Counted from the first letter of the stretch, positions 43,769-54,256 are shown. The stretch: 64,000 bases of DNA from an uncultured Bacteroidales bacterium (GCA_937926515.1 CALAZZ010000146.1:1-64000); one strand, 5' to 3'. The notes: generated from the letters alone by a model not told the origin. Made by a program: numbers and translations.

Positions 43769-45091
43769 GTGGAAGACAAAAACATCAAGATACTCAAAGG
43801 CATAATACGCAGTGGCCTTTGCAATCGCTGTGGCAGCTGTGTGGGCTTGTCTGACGGCAAGATTGTTTTTGAAAACAAAGAAGGCAGGTATCTACCCAAA
43901 GTCCTTGAGACACCTGACCCCGACACCTGTTCCACCATTCTTAGTGCATGCAGCGGCAAAGGCTTTGATTTTCCTGAAAACAGAATTCACCTGTATGGCG
44001 ATGCCACAACTCAACACATCTACACCGGGGCCTATAAAAGCATCAGCATCGGACACTGCACCGACCCCGCTATCCGACTGAATGCCGCCAGCGGTGGCAT
44101 CATCACTGCTATGCTCATCTACTTGCTTCGAACAAAACAAATTGATGGAGCAGTGGTGACCGGTATGTCAAAAGGAAAGCCCTGGCTCACCAAACCCTTT
44201 ATAGCCACTACCGAACAAGAAATATTGGAGGCTGCACAAAGCAAATACATCATCACTTCGGTGAATGAGATCTTACCGCAAATAGATGCATTCAAAGGGA
44301 ATCTGGCCTATGTGGGTTTGCCGGGACAGGTACAATCTATCAGAAGTTTGCAGCGTATGAATCACCCATGGGTAAAAAATATCAAGTATATTTTTGGTCC
44401 ATTTTATGGAAATACCCTGCATTTTTCATCAGTGAAAAGCTTTTTGCGAACGCATGGTGAAAAAGACTATACAAAAATCAACAAACTCTATTTCAGGCAT
44501 GGCGAATGGCCAGGCAATATGCGTGCCGAGCTTAGTGATGGCAAGGTATTCCAGCTGAAGAAATTTCATGCCAACTACCTCATTCCATTTCATATTGTTA
44601 AAAATGGATTAATATGTACCGACCTCACCAACGAATTTACCGATGTGTCGGGGGGAGATGCCTGGGCGCCTGTTTATGAGGAACGTGGGAAAGGGTTCTC
44701 AATGGTGATTGCGCGGTCTGAGCGAGGCCAGTCACTTCTGGATCAGATGCAGGCCGATGGATTTCTTGAGCTGAAGCCTATTAGCCTGGAGGAATCCATC
44801 ACCATGCACTCGCACGGTTACGACCTCAAAAAGCGGGGAGCCTTTATTCGTTTGCGGTTCATGAGATTCCTCGGCATGCAAGTTCCGGATTACGGATACC
44901 AGATCAAAGGTTTTGCATTTTCTCGTTATATGATGGAAATTGCCATCGATACCTTATTTCTTTTACTTGGCACATCTGTGGCACGTTGGGTCATTGAACA
45001 GTTCTCTCCCCGGTTCATTGGAGGATTATTTGAACGCACACGCAACACATGGAAAAAATCGACCAAGCATATCAAACGTCAAAACCTGTAA
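43769..45091 (+). CDS. FrhB-like F420 hydrogenase/dehydrogenase beta domain protein
   Basis: This 440-residue iron-sulfur flavoprotein-like protein has an N-terminal cluster motif with Cys18, Cys21 and Cys24 (GLCNRCGSCVG), a further Cys pair (DTCSTILSAC), and the FrhB core motifs (LNAASGGIITAMLIYLL, YVGLPGQVQSIRSLQ, DVSGGDAWAPV). FrhB-like proteins in Bacteroidota occur in surface polysaccharide clusters, often near pyruvyl transferases, with a suspected redox role on sugars; F420 itself is not expected here. The start is GTG 43769, the only reasonable one. It is followed after 13 bp by the flippase-like gene. Confidence 0.88.
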   Translation: MEDKNIKILKGIIRSGLCNRCGSCVGLSDGKIVFENKEGRYLPKVLETPDPDTCSTILSACSGKGFDFPENRIHLYGDATTQHIYTGAYKSISIGHCTDPAIRLNAASGGIITAMLIYLLRTKQIDGAVVTGMSKGKPWLTKPFIATTEQEILEAAQSKYIITSVNEILPQIDAFKGNLAYVGLPGQVQSIRSLQRMNHPWVKNIKYIFGPFYGNTLHFSSVKSFLRTHGEKDYTKINKLYFRHGEWPGNMRAELSDGKVFQLKKFHANYLIPFHIVKNGLICTDLTNEFTDVSGGDAWAPVYEERGKGFSMVIARSERGQSLLDQMQADGFLELKPISLEESITMHSHGYDLKKRGAFIRLRFMRFLGMQVPDYGYQIKGFAFSRYMMEIAIDTLFLLLGTSVARWVIEQFSPRFIGGLFERTRNTWKKSTKHIKRQNL

Positions 45092-45104
45092 AAGAAAAGA
45101 TGTA

Positions 45105-46064
45105 ATGATGACAGCCAGGAGCAGATCACCTAAAATGCAGAAACGAGTCTTCAATGGTTTGAGGCTGATTGGAATTGCAATATTTGTGATCATCCTACTC
45201 AGGGTTGACCTGAAAGCCATAGGCCATTCCATGCTGCAGGCTGATGCGCTCTTATTAGGCTGGGGAATCTTTTTTCAGCTTATGGTGTTAATGACCAAAG
45301 GCATCAGGTGGCACCTGATGAATGATGGCCGGCGCTTAAAGAAATATTGGATGTTGAGCCTGGGTCGCTTTTACGAAAGCTATGCCATCGGGGTGGTGAC
45401 GCCGGGAAGACTGGGCGAATTGATGAAAGCAGGGCATGAACAGGGCAGTAAAAATATTTTAGGTACCAGCCTCAGGGTTTTATCCGAAAGGGGATTGGAT
45501 ATTGGAATTTTTGTTGCCCTGGCAGGTTTATCCGTGCTGTCAGGCCACTATCTTGAATTGGACTCCCTTTATGGATGGGTGATTGTGAGCATTTCAGCTT
45601 TAATTATCTTATTATCTTTGCTATTGCTTACTTCATCATCCTTTTTGGGATTTTTCAATAAACTTATCTACAGGATCCGCAACAGGCGCAATGACCTTGC
45701 AATTGATCCCCGAAAATACACAACCGGAACGACTGCTTGGATCATAATATTAAGTCTATTTTCCAACCTAAGCTACTTTATCTCATGCTACTACCTTGGG
45801 CTTGCTGCCGGACTGGATGCGGGTTTTATTTGGATATCGGGCGCAGTCGCTATTTCGGGGCTGCTCAATATGCTCCCGGTTACCATCATGGGATTGGGAA
45901 CACGTGAGCTGATCTTTCTGTATGTTTTTAGTGCTTTCGATCCAAATATTGCGCTTGCCTTTTCGTTTCTTGTGGTGTTGATCGCTCAAATTGGCGGTGG
46001 CATAGTATCGCTTATCACAGGCCAAATCTTGCTTATAAAATCAAAAAGATATGAATACCAATAA
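45105..46064 (+). CDS. LPG synthase TM-domain (UPF0104) flippase-like protein
   Basis: This protein of about 319 residues has about eight membrane helices and belongs to the lysylphosphatidylglycerol synthase transmembrane (AglD/UPF0104) family, without the catalytic C-terminal domain. Marker motifs are GRFYESYAIGVVTPGRLGE (the family signature), ISERGLD-like LSERGLDIGIFVAL and VTIMGLGTRELIF. Related proteins have been suggested to move lipid-linked sugars across the membrane. The start is ATG 45105 or the next ATG at 45108. Its 3' end overlaps the epimerase gene by 14 bp. Confidence 0.85.
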   Translation: MMTARSRSPKMQKRVFNGLRLIGIAIFVIILLRVDLKAIGHSMLQADALLLGWGIFFQLMVLMTKGIRWHLMNDGRRLKKYWMLSLGRFYESYAIGVVTPGRLGELMKAGHEQGSKNILGTSLRVLSERGLDIGIFVALAGLSVLSGHYLELDSLYGWVIVSISALIILLSLLLLTSSSFLGFFNKLIYRIRNRRNDLAIDPRKYTTGTTAWIIILSLFSNLSYFISCYYLGLAAGLDAGFIWISGAVAISGLLNMLPVTIMGLGTRELIFLYVFSAFDPNIALAFSFLVVLIAQIGGGIVSLITGQILLIKSKRYEYQ

Positions 46065-47055
46065 GTATGTGATCCTTACCGGTGCCAATGGTTACCTGGG
46101 CTCCTATATCATACGTGAGCTATTGCACCAGAATTATGGAGTCATTGCATGCCGCTATCCACATTACGCTTCTGTTATCATCAATAATGAACAAGTATTG
46201 TATGTGGAGGTTGACATCACAAAGGCAGCAACCGAGCAATATGAACTGATCAGGGCTATTAAGAACAAAAAGGTGATGGGTGTCATCAATGCAGCAGCCC
46301 TGCTGGGGAGTTCCGACTATGATGCCAACTACAAGGTGAATGCACAAGGCGTCATGAACATGATGGAGTTTGCCCGCTTGCATGGCATCAATCGTTTTAT
46401 ACAGATCAGCAGTGTGGTAGTACAGAAAAAGATCAAAGGACCCTATGGTGTTACCAAACTCAAAGGTCAGGAGATGCTCATCCATTCAGAACTTGACTAT
46501 ACCGTGTTTATACCTGCAATGATCATGGGCCCCGAGAGCCTTGGACTGAACAGGGTTTTGAAAAATGTATTCAGAATACCGTTTGTTGTGCCGCTTATCG
46601 GAACAGGAAAGGAAACGCAACATCCCATATATGTTAAGGATCTGGCCAGAGCAGTAGTGGATTCCATCGAAGTTAAAGCAGCACATAATAAAGTGTATGA
46701 AATTGCCGGAGACAGGGTGCTTACATTTCGTGAATTCATCAGGCTGATACTCAGGTATTATGACAAAAAGAAAGTATTTATATTTATACCGCCTTTTATT
46801 GCACGGCTATTGGGCAAGTTTTTTCAAAAAGTACAAAAAGTTCCTTTGTTTACTTCCGAACACGTGAAAGGAATACTTCAGGACTCCAATCTTGATACAA
46901 CTCAGATAAGCGAGGATCTAAGCTTTAAACCCACTCCTTTTGAACAGGCGCTGGCCGAGTCGCTCGATGCCATTCAGACAAGATGGGATTACTATTTGAC
47001 AGCCCGAAATGAAATGGTCATTGAGATGCATTCGAATTCGTCCAATTACCAATAA
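46051..47055 (+). CDS. NAD-dependent epimerase/dehydratase (extended SDR)
   Basis: This 334-residue extended SDR enzyme has a Rossmann motif TGANGYLGSYI (residues 10-20) and the catalytic Tyr132/Lys136 in GPYGVTKLKG, with a Ser-Ser-Val-Val preceding it. The C-terminal half has IPAMIMGPESLGLNRVL and VYEIAGDRVLTFREF. Such enzymes modify nucleotide sugars; some relatives act on other small molecules, so the substrate is open. The gene overlaps the flippase-like gene by 14 bp and is probably in the same operon. Confidence 0.85.
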   Translation: MNTNKYVILTGANGYLGSYIIRELLHQNYGVIACRYPHYASVIINNEQVLYVEVDITKAATEQYELIRAIKNKKVMGVINAAALLGSSDYDANYKVNAQGVMNMMEFARLHGINRFIQISSVVVQKKIKGPYGVTKLKGQEMLIHSELDYTVFIPAMIMGPESLGLNRVLKNVFRIPFVVPLIGTGKETQHPIYVKDLARAVVDSIEVKAAHNKVYEIAGDRVLTFREFIRLILRYYDKKKVFIFIPPFIARLLGKFFQKVQKVPLFTSEHVKGILQDSNLDTTQISEDLSFKPTPFEQALAESLDAIQTRWDYYLTARNEMVIEMHSNSSNYQ

Positions 47056-47142
47056 TGAAATTATTAAACAAAGTAATTTTTACCCCCGGGCGTTGTTATT
47101 TTAATAAAATGCATTTTTGTAGCCGAAAATATTGATTTGCGC

Positions 47143-49026
47143 ATGAGATTCCCAAAGATCAACACACCAAAATGGATAAAAGGTGCTTTTGAATTCCTTA
47201 GTCGATATTTTAGCCTGAGTGCGTCAGCAATAATAATCGTTGCCATTTCTGCCACTTGGGTTAATTTCAATAACGACCGATGGAACAAACCGGGCGGTGT
47301 GGTTCATAATGATATCATCAGCTATTATAGTTACCTGCCGGCAATATTTATACATAAGGATTTGTCTTTTAGCTATGTGCATGACGATCCCGCTTTCTTT
47401 TCTGATAAGTTTTATAAATTCTACGCTAACGAGGGTAAGCTTACCCAAAAGATGACGCTGGGGCTGTCGATTTTATATTTGCCCTTTTTTTTAATGGGCC
47501 ATCTAACAGCATGGATCAGCGGTGCCGATATGACAGGCTATTCCCCTCCTTATATGTTCTTTTTGCTGTTCAGCTCCCTGGTCTATTTGCTTATCGGACT
47601 AGTCGTTTTAAGAAAGCTGTTGCTCAAATATTTCTCCGATACAATTACAGCAGTGGTTTTAATTGTTGTGGTTTTTGCCACCAACCTGTTCTATTATGCT
47701 ACACTTGAGGCGGCAATGTCGCACACTTATAATTTTGCCCTTTTTGCCGTATTTATATGGCTTACCATCAAATGGCATGAACAGCCCGGTATCAAAAATT
47801 CAATTCTCACCGGACTGGTTATCGGTCTGATTACAGTTGTCAGGCCAACAAACCTTGTACTGGCCCTGTTCTTCGTTTTTTACGAAATAACCTCACGCTC
47901 CTCGCTCAAAGAAAAAGTCTTATTTTACCTCAAACATTACAAGTTGATCCTGCTAATAATTGGCACCGCCATTCTGATGGGGTTGCCGCAACTATTTTTC
48001 TGGAAGTATTCTACCGGGCAGTGGTTATACTACTCCTATGGGGAGGAAGGCTTTTTCTTCAACAGCCCACAAATCATCAGGGGCCTGTTCAGCTATCGAA
48101 AGGGTTGGCTTGTTTACACGCCCGTGATGCTATTTGCACTAATTGGTATCGCTTTTCTTTTTAAAAGACCAAAGCAGTTCTTTCTGCCTATTTTGGTGTT
48201 TACTATCGTAAATATATACATCATTTACTCATGGTGGAGTTGGTGGTATGGGGGCAGTTTTGGTTCACGTCCGATGATCGATTCCTATCCACTCATGGCT
48301 ATCGCTCTGGCTGCCATTGTCCGGGCTGCTTTTGAAAAATCTGGCTGGACCCGCACCGCTGGCATGGCTTTGATGGCTTTATTGACGGCACACGGCATTT
48401 TTCAAACCTTGCAGTACAAGTATGGTGCCCTTCATTTCACTGAGATGTCAAAAGCAGCATATTGGCACAATTTTGGAAAAACCAAGGCAGACTGGGATTA
48501 TTATGATAAATTGGAACCTATTGATTATAAGGCTGCACTTCAAGGTAAATACCGGACCATACCAAAATTAAAACCCTCAATCAGGCAGCAGGCATTTACC
48601 TCATTCGAAATCTTAACACCGGACAGTTCAAGGTATTTTTCAAATGATCATCATTTTCTCTTTCGGTCAGGTGGCAAACATATATCAGGATTTGCTGTAT
48701 CAGGCAATAGTTCATTGTTATTGAATCCTGATATGGAATTTGGCGCCAGTATTGATTTTGGTGTACGCGCTAATGAAACCTACCGCATCACAGCCTGGAA
48801 ATATCCTTCCGCATCACGCGCTTCCATTGTTTTCTCGTCATTAAACCCTAGAGAGATGTATCACCTTCAAGAGCTTATTTCGGAGACCAATGAACAAGGA
48901 TGGGGCAAAATGGAATTGCTGGCCACCACGCCACACATTGTCGATGGGCAATACAGGGTATATATATGGAACAAAGGACTGGAAAAGGTCTATATTGATG
49001 ATCTGCAAATCAAACGCATCGAGTAA
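47143..49026 (+). CDS. GT-C-like membrane glycosyltransferase, paralog D
   Basis: This paralog of about 627 residues has all family marks: HNDIISYYSYLPAIFIHKDL in the first loop, LTIKWHEQPGIKNS, LFSYRKGWLVYTP and the intact YSWWSWWYGGSFGSR loop, with a beta-rich C-terminal domain (about 470-627) that resembles a carbohydrate-binding module. The ATG at 47143 was preferred over a TTG two codons upstream. It follows the epimerase gene by 87 bp and converges with porV across about 50 bp, marking the right end of the glycan cluster. Confidence 0.75.
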   Translation: MRFPKINTPKWIKGAFEFLSRYFSLSASAIIIVAISATWVNFNNDRWNKPGGVVHNDIISYYSYLPAIFIHKDLSFSYVHDDPAFFSDKFYKFYANEGKLTQKMTLGLSILYLPFFLMGHLTAWISGADMTGYSPPYMFFLLFSSLVYLLIGLVVLRKLLLKYFSDTITAVVLIVVVFATNLFYYATLEAAMSHTYNFALFAVFIWLTIKWHEQPGIKNSILTGLVIGLITVVRPTNLVLALFFVFYEITSRSSLKEKVLFYLKHYKLILLIIGTAILMGLPQLFFWKYSTGQWLYYSYGEEGFFFNSPQIIRGLFSYRKGWLVYTPVMLFALIGIAFLFKRPKQFFLPILVFTIVNIYIIYSWWSWWYGGSFGSRPMIDSYPLMAIALAAIVRAAFEKSGWTRTAGMALMALLTAHGIFQTLQYKYGALHFTEMSKAAYWHNFGKTKADWDYYDKLEPIDYKAALQGKYRTIPKLKPSIRQQAFTSFEILTPDSSRYFSNDHHFLFRSGGKHISGFAVSGNSSLLLNPDMEFGASIDFGVRANETYRITAWKYPSASRASIVFSSLNPREMYHLQELISETNEQGWGKMELLATTPHIVDGQYRVYIWNKGLEKVYIDDLQIKRIE

Positions 49027-49076
49027 GGCACGCACATTAGCAATAGCTGTAACCAACCCGGCACGAAATCTTAAAT

Positions 49077-50300
49077 CTATCTTTCCTGCTGCCTAGAGAA
49101 GGCATCCATATCAAATACCAACGCAAAACGAATGGTATTACCCAATGGATTATTGCGTGTATCAACAGGAATCAAATAGGAAAAGTCAAGTCCAAACACA
49201 TTGTAACGCAAGCCGGCACCCAGGGTAAAAAATTTGCGGTTGCCTTTTGACCGGTCTTCATAAAACGCACCTCCCCTCAAGGCAAACACTTCATTATACC
49301 AGTATTCAACCCCAAAGGCATAACTCAGCTCTCGCAGCTCTTCGCTGAAACCACCGGGTGCATCATAAAACGATTGAAGCATCCCTGCCACAACCGAAAC
49401 GTCATTATCCAATCCGCTTTCGATCTCAAATTTGTCACTTCCCGGTATTGGTATGGGATTAGCCAGACTGTCAAGCCTGTAAAGAGGAGGTGTAGGCACC
49501 AGTAATTTGTTGAAATCAAGTGAGAAAGCAATGGTATTGTAATCGTCCAATTCAAGATGTAAGGTTGGGCCGAAGCGAAGGTTTGTCGGAATAAAATCAC
49601 GGCGGATGCTGGAGCCGCTGTAGCCAATCTTGTTTCCAATATTGGAGATATTGATTCCCCAGGCGAAAGTGGATCCAATATCACGGAACCATTCCATTTC
49701 CTTTTCCCAGTATACAGCCACATCGGCAGCAACTGATATGCCCGGTTTGGTTTCTGCGCCCTGTACAAACTGGCCCTGCGTGAGGTTCGAATAGATGAAG
49801 CGTGCAGCCACAGCACCCGACAAATGATCTGTAAGCATCCTGGCGTAGGTTGCATCTATTGCAAATTCATTCGGACGGTATGTTCCCAAATCGCCTCCAT
49901 TGATATCTGTAAAATTGATATCACCCAGGGTAAAATACCTAAGGGTAGCTCCAATAGCCGACATATCATCAACACGTTTGGCAAAGGCAAGGTATGCAAG
50001 ATTGATATCAGGTACCAGATTGCGCAGCCAGGGGCTGTATGCCAACCCAAAGCTGAAATCACTTTCAATGTAGGCATATTTGGCCGGATTCCAATGCATT
50101 GAATTTACATCCGGAGCTGATGATACCCCGGCATCACCCATGGATCCGGACCTGGCATCAGGTGAAATCATCAGAAAAGGAACAGCTGTAGTTATCACAT
50201 TTAATCCATCACTGCGACCTGAAAGATTGCCGTAATTTTGTCCCCACGATTGCAGTCCCCACACGAACAGCAATGCTAAGAATATGAGTCTGAGCTTCAT
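49077..50300 (-). CDS. porV: T9SS outer membrane protein PorV
   Basis: This 407-residue FadL-like outer membrane beta-barrel of the type IX system has a signal peptide ending WGLQSWGQ. The PorV hallmark near the N-terminus is TTAVPFLMISPDARSGSMGD, followed by MHWNPAKYAYIE. PorV escorts sorting-domain proteins from the SprA/Sov channel to the PorU sortase. It lies directly downstream of two porU genes, the usual porU-porV order, with its own -7 box in the 88-bp gap. The length fits the family. Confidence 0.95.
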   Translation of the reverse strand: MKLRLIFLALLFVWGLQSWGQNYGNLSGRSDGLNVITTAVPFLMISPDARSGSMGDAGVSSAPDVNSMHWNPAKYAYIESDFSFGLAYSPWLRNLVPDINLAYLAFAKRVDDMSAIGATLRYFTLGDINFTDINGGDLGTYRPNEFAIDATYARMLTDHLSGAVAARFIYSNLTQGQFVQGAETKPGISVAADVAVYWEKEMEWFRDIGSTFAWGINISNIGNKIGYSGSSIRRDFIPTNLRFGPTLHLELDDYNTIAFSLDFNKLLVPTPPLYRLDSLANPIPIPGSDKFEIESGLDNDVSVVAGMLQSFYDAPGGFSEELRELSYAFGVEYWYNEVFALRGGAFYEDRSKGNRKFFTLGAGLRYNVFGLDFSYLIPVDTRNNPLGNTIRFALVFDMDAFSRQQER

Positions 50301-50331
50301 AAATATTAAATCAGGTTTATAAAAGGTGTTG

Positions 50332-50339
50332 CAAAACTA
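50332..50339 (-). promoter_or_regulatory. -7 box TAGTTTTG before porV
   Basis: The minus strand reads TAGTTTTG, matching TAnnTTTG. A start near 50325 gives a leader of about 25 nt, so porV may also be transcribed apart from the porU genes. Confidence 0.4.
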
Positions 50340-50388
50340 ACGATTAATTATTTACTATATTGTTGACTTATTAAAATTAGAATTAGAC

Positions 50389-53300
50389 TCAACGGCTGAT
50401 CACCAGTTTTCGGTTTACCGATATTTGATATCCCTGCTGATCCGTCAGGATAAAGCGGTAGATATATAGTCCTGCCGGGAGCAAATAGCCATTGGCATCT
50501 CTACCGTTCCAGTCCAAAACAAATTCAACGCTTGACAATTTCACTTCTTTCGCTTCCAGGGTGGTGGCATGAGTGCCGTCTATCCTGAATAAATCGATCT
50601 GTATGTCTACTAACTCTCCGGTTTTGTCATGCTCAAAAACAAATTGGGTATTTTCATTGAATGGGTTTGGCCTGTTTGACAGCCGGTTCAAACTGATATT
50701 ATGCGAACCATCGATCACAAAATGCACTTCGGCCTCGGATGAGTTGTTATGCAAATCCCACACCTTGAGTTTGAAAGTGTGCGTTCCATTTTCAAGATAA
50801 GGTAAGGTAAATGTCAACCTGCCGGAAGTATAGCTATCTGTATCTGACACATAGGCTTCATTCAAGTTAAAAGTGGTGGCTGTACTGTGGTTGAGGTAGC
50901 CCATGATGTCCCTGCCAATACCAACACCCAGGTGATTAATTCCTTGTGGATCCGATATATAGGCATGAACCACCACATCATTTTTTACCACATCGCCATC
51001 TTTAAAGCCGGGATAATTGATATACATATCAATGTCGGGCCCATGCTGATCAGGGATCATATCCTGATCGATTCCACCAATTATCAGATCTGAAAACTCT
51101 CCGGAAGCATCAGCATAAGTGGAGGTATCAACAGCGTAATAGCTGATCCGGCCCACATCATATTGATAGGCGATGTCCTTGGGTACGGCAAAGCTGAACT
51201 CGAAACTGCCATCCCGTACACTAACCTTGCCGTAATGTATCACCTTGTCAAAATAGCTGAAATTTGTTGGATGACTTCCGGTGGCATTTCCGAGTGTACG
51301 ATAAATGGTTTTCTTGTCAAAGACCTTGGGATAAACATATCCGTTGAAATTATTTTCCCTCTTACCTTGCTCATCAACAATTTCTCCGGTGATATGAACC
51401 AGTGACATTGCTCTGATCGTATCCACACGTGTAATAATCTCGTTATTGAATGTGGTTGTAACCACACGCTTTGAAGGGGTCACCAAACGAAGGGCCGGAT
51501 CGCCCAGCAATACAAAATTGTAAATATTAGCATTTGACGGGTTTTTGCTTCTGCGCAGCACATCGCCCAAGCGGTCAACACCTGGCATGGTCGATTTGAA
51601 AAGATCAAAATAGATCCTGCGGTTCAACACAAAGTTCGAATGAGCAAAAGCAAGCCGGGTTGTGGTCATGAGGGCAATACCTCCCCCAAAACGGTTAAGG
51701 ATGAGCCGTTCACCCGCCGAAACAAACTCCGGATCATCGAAGCGACTGAATTCACATGTGGCTGTAATAAAAAGTGGCATTTGATCAAAATTCCTGAGCC
51801 CATTGATATCAGAAACCGTAATAACCCGTTCATCAGTGAGTCCGTTTACCCCACCATGACCCGTGTAGTTTACAAGCAAAGCGCCTGTTTCAATCTGTTT
51901 GACAATGGCCTTGTTGGCATCGGGGTAGCGAAACCCGCCGGCTACGGTTTGACGAGGAAAGGCATCAAGGTACACCTTGCTAATATTCAAAATATTACGA
52001 GAGGTATCTACTATATATGCCAACGACTCTGCCTGGTTAAAATGCAGGTTATTATCGCGATCATCGCCCATGAAAGTGATGTTGTTTCGCCAGCCGCCGG
52101 TGACTTCCGGTCCGGGTGTCATATAATGTTTCACTTTTTGAACCATAAGCATCGCTTCATCCTCATTGGTTACAGGAAAACGTCCTATGCCCACATCCAG
52201 CGTACCTGCCATAAGATAGCCCTCTTCAATATCCAGCAAACCAAAATAATCATCAGTGACCCAGCTGGCTGTTTCTCTTAAGGACTCCGTAGCCTGGTAG
52301 GTGGGTACAAAATTGGTATTGTGGCTCAGCCTGTCCTTATAATCATAGGAAGCATCGCCAAACATTAGCAGATATTTAAGGTTTTGATTGCTGCGAAGAT
52401 AAACCATGCGCACAAAATCACGTAAAGCAGTGATATCAGCTGCGCCACTTGCAAACTCATTGTATATTTCATCAATGCAAACAACAATCGTATTCAGCCC
52501 TTGCCGGTTTCTGTGAAATTCGGCCAGATCCATGGCTTGCTCCCTGAAACGCTGATGTGCCACAATAATATAATCAGCATCACTGATCCCGTGCAGATTT
52601 TGATTTTCTATCGGCCTGGCTGAAACGACCTGCAAAAAATGGCTGTCATCAAACAAGATGTATTCACGCAATGAGTCTGTAAGTACCTTAAAAACAAGCT
52701 CCTGTCCATTGATATCGAAATCCTGTTTCAATGGCCTCAATGGGTTGGTAATATCCCAAAGGCTCACTTCATGCCCTGCCTGCTCTACATGAAAGCGACT
52801 GATGGCACCGCTGCCCGTAGCAGAAGGATTTCTGAACAAAAACTGCCCGCCATTGTATTGCAAGCCGCACCAGGCATTCAGCCTGATATAGTTGAGCCAT
52901 CCCCTGGATCCGTTGCTATTGGCATAAAAATTAACACGAATATTTTGCCGGGGACCATCAGGATAATAGTTTGCGATCTGGACCGACTCACGTGCATAAA
53001 GGGATTCGTTGGGATTCACACTTCTGAGCTGTGTGAGGTTGATCACCTCCTCCCCATTCACTTCCATATTAAAAAACATGTCCTCATTAACGGAACGTGC
53101 AACAAAATGGGCCTGAACAAAGACCTGACGGTCAGTCAGGATGTTTGGAAAATGAACCTCCAGATCAAGGTTAGACCTGGTCGTAGAAAACTCTTCTCCA
53201 TACCATTCCCTTCCTGTCGACATTAAATTTACAAGGTCAAGTTCATGAAAATGATAAGCCAGGTAACTGTTGATCTCCTTGCTTATGTTACCGCTTGCCT

Positions 53301-54204
53301 GCTCCTTGTTTGTGATCCGAAGACCATCATCTTCTGAATCAACATTTAGAAAATAAAAAGTGGTATCGGTATAGAAGTTCACCTGGTGGTCAAAACGATT
53401 GGTAAGGCTATTGTGCCTGATTCTTACCGGACTAAGCCCATAAAACAAGATGTAGTCTCCCTCGTCGAAACTGCCATCCTCCTGGCCGTGCACATAAACG
53501 GCATTCTCGATCAGGTCATCCGGACGGCTTTGGTTGTTTGCTTCAGGCAGCATCCCGTTTCCGTTACCATACAACCTGATTTTATGTGGGTTGATGACGG
53601 ATGGCTGAATCCCCATCTGCTGAAGGTCTGCATAGGTAATCTTATAAACACCAGACTCCTGAATACCAAGCTTATACCAATCGCCGGTATGCAGCACTGA
53701 TTGCTCAGTGTAATCCGGGATGGAATAATCAGTTCTAATCGCCGGGTCAGGAGTTGTTTCATATTCAAGCGCAAAGGATATCAGCCGTTCTATCCTACCC
53801 TCAGACATCCTGAGAGGGAACACAAGCACATCCCTTCCGGAACTGGAAAAAACCTCTTCATTCGGTTGAATAAAAAAATCATTTCCGATCAGGTCTGCAT
53901 CGGCCAGTACATTAGCAACAAGTGGTGAGAGCGTATCCCATTGTATATTTACCAGCTTTGCATTGTCGGCGGTGATGGAGTCATTAACGATAGGCGCAAT
54001 GAACCAGGGCAATGAGGCGGTACCGGCCAGATGCGTAAAATGTTCACCAACAAATACATTCAGCTTGTTACCTGAATGAAGCATAATGGTTTCGGGTGCC
54101 CCCCATTCGATCCGAAATGATTTCATCTCCTCTGCCGGCGCCTTGGAAATCAGCACCAAAGAAACGATAAGCCATAAAAACAACTTTGTAAATAATCTTA
54201 TCAT
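50389..54204 (-). CDS. porU: T9SS C25 family sortase PorU, copy 1
   Basis: This 1271-residue protein has a signal peptide (MIRLFTKLFLWLIVSLVLIS) and a gingipain-like C25 peptidase domain (about 540-900). The catalytic dyad is intact: His783 in LLVNYTGHGGVNG and Cys817 in LFITATCEFSRFD. The C-terminus has the FlgD-like/sorting-type fold (NRPNPFNENTQFVF onward, ending LVISR), which in PorU is kept rather than removed. PorU cuts the sorting domain from cargo and attaches cargo to a lipopolysaccharide-type anchor. It lies 88 bp upstream of porV. The paralog upstream has the same layout. Confidence 0.93.
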   Translation of the reverse strand: MIRLFTKLFLWLIVSLVLISKAPAEEMKSFRIEWGAPETIMLHSGNKLNVFVGEHFTHLAGTASLPWFIAPIVNDSITADNAKLVNIQWDTLSPLVANVLADADLIGNDFFIQPNEEVFSSSGRDVLVFPLRMSEGRIERLISFALEYETTPDPAIRTDYSIPDYTEQSVLHTGDWYKLGIQESGVYKITYADLQQMGIQPSVINPHKIRLYGNGNGMLPEANNQSRPDDLIENAVYVHGQEDGSFDEGDYILFYGLSPVRIRHNSLTNRFDHQVNFYTDTTFYFLNVDSEDDGLRITNKEQASGNISKEINSYLAYHFHELDLVNLMSTGREWYGEEFSTTRSNLDLEVHFPNILTDRQVFVQAHFVARSVNEDMFFNMEVNGEEVINLTQLRSVNPNESLYARESVQIANYYPDGPRQNIRVNFYANSNGSRGWLNYIRLNAWCGLQYNGGQFLFRNPSATGSGAISRFHVEQAGHEVSLWDITNPLRPLKQDFDINGQELVFKVLTDSLREYILFDDSHFLQVVSARPIENQNLHGISDADYIIVAHQRFREQAMDLAEFHRNRQGLNTIVVCIDEIYNEFASGAADITALRDFVRMVYLRSNQNLKYLLMFGDASYDYKDRLSHNTNFVPTYQATESLRETASWVTDDYFGLLDIEEGYLMAGTLDVGIGRFPVTNEDEAMLMVQKVKHYMTPGPEVTGGWRNNITFMGDDRDNNLHFNQAESLAYIVDTSRNILNISKVYLDAFPRQTVAGGFRYPDANKAIVKQIETGALLVNYTGHGGVNGLTDERVITVSDINGLRNFDQMPLFITATCEFSRFDDPEFVSAGERLILNRFGGGIALMTTTRLAFAHSNFVLNRRIYFDLFKSTMPGVDRLGDVLRRSKNPSNANIYNFVLLGDPALRLVTPSKRVVTTTFNNEIITRVDTIRAMSLVHITGEIVDEQGKRENNFNGYVYPKVFDKKTIYRTLGNATGSHPTNFSYFDKVIHYGKVSVRDGSFEFSFAVPKDIAYQYDVGRISYYAVDTSTYADASGEFSDLIIGGIDQDMIPDQHGPDIDMYINYPGFKDGDVVKNDVVVHAYISDPQGINHLGVGIGRDIMGYLNHSTATTFNLNEAYVSDTDSYTSGRLTFTLPYLENGTHTFKLKVWDLHNNSSEAEVHFVIDGSHNISLNRLSNRPNPFNENTQFVFEHDKTGELVDIQIDLFRIDGTHATTLEAKEVKLSSVEFVLDWNGRDANGYLLPAGLYIYRFILTDQQGYQISVNRKLVISR

Positions 54205-54236
54205 ATTGAAGGCCCGCCCTAATTAAATGTAGAGTA

Positions 54237-54244
54237 CAAAAATA
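54237..54244 (-). promoter_or_regulatory. -7 box TATTTTTG before PorU copy 1
   Basis: The minus strand reads TATTTTTG, matching TAnnTTTG, in the 52-bp gap between the two porU genes. The leader would be about 26 nt. Confidence 0.35.
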
Positions 54245-54256
54245 TATTTTTAAAAT

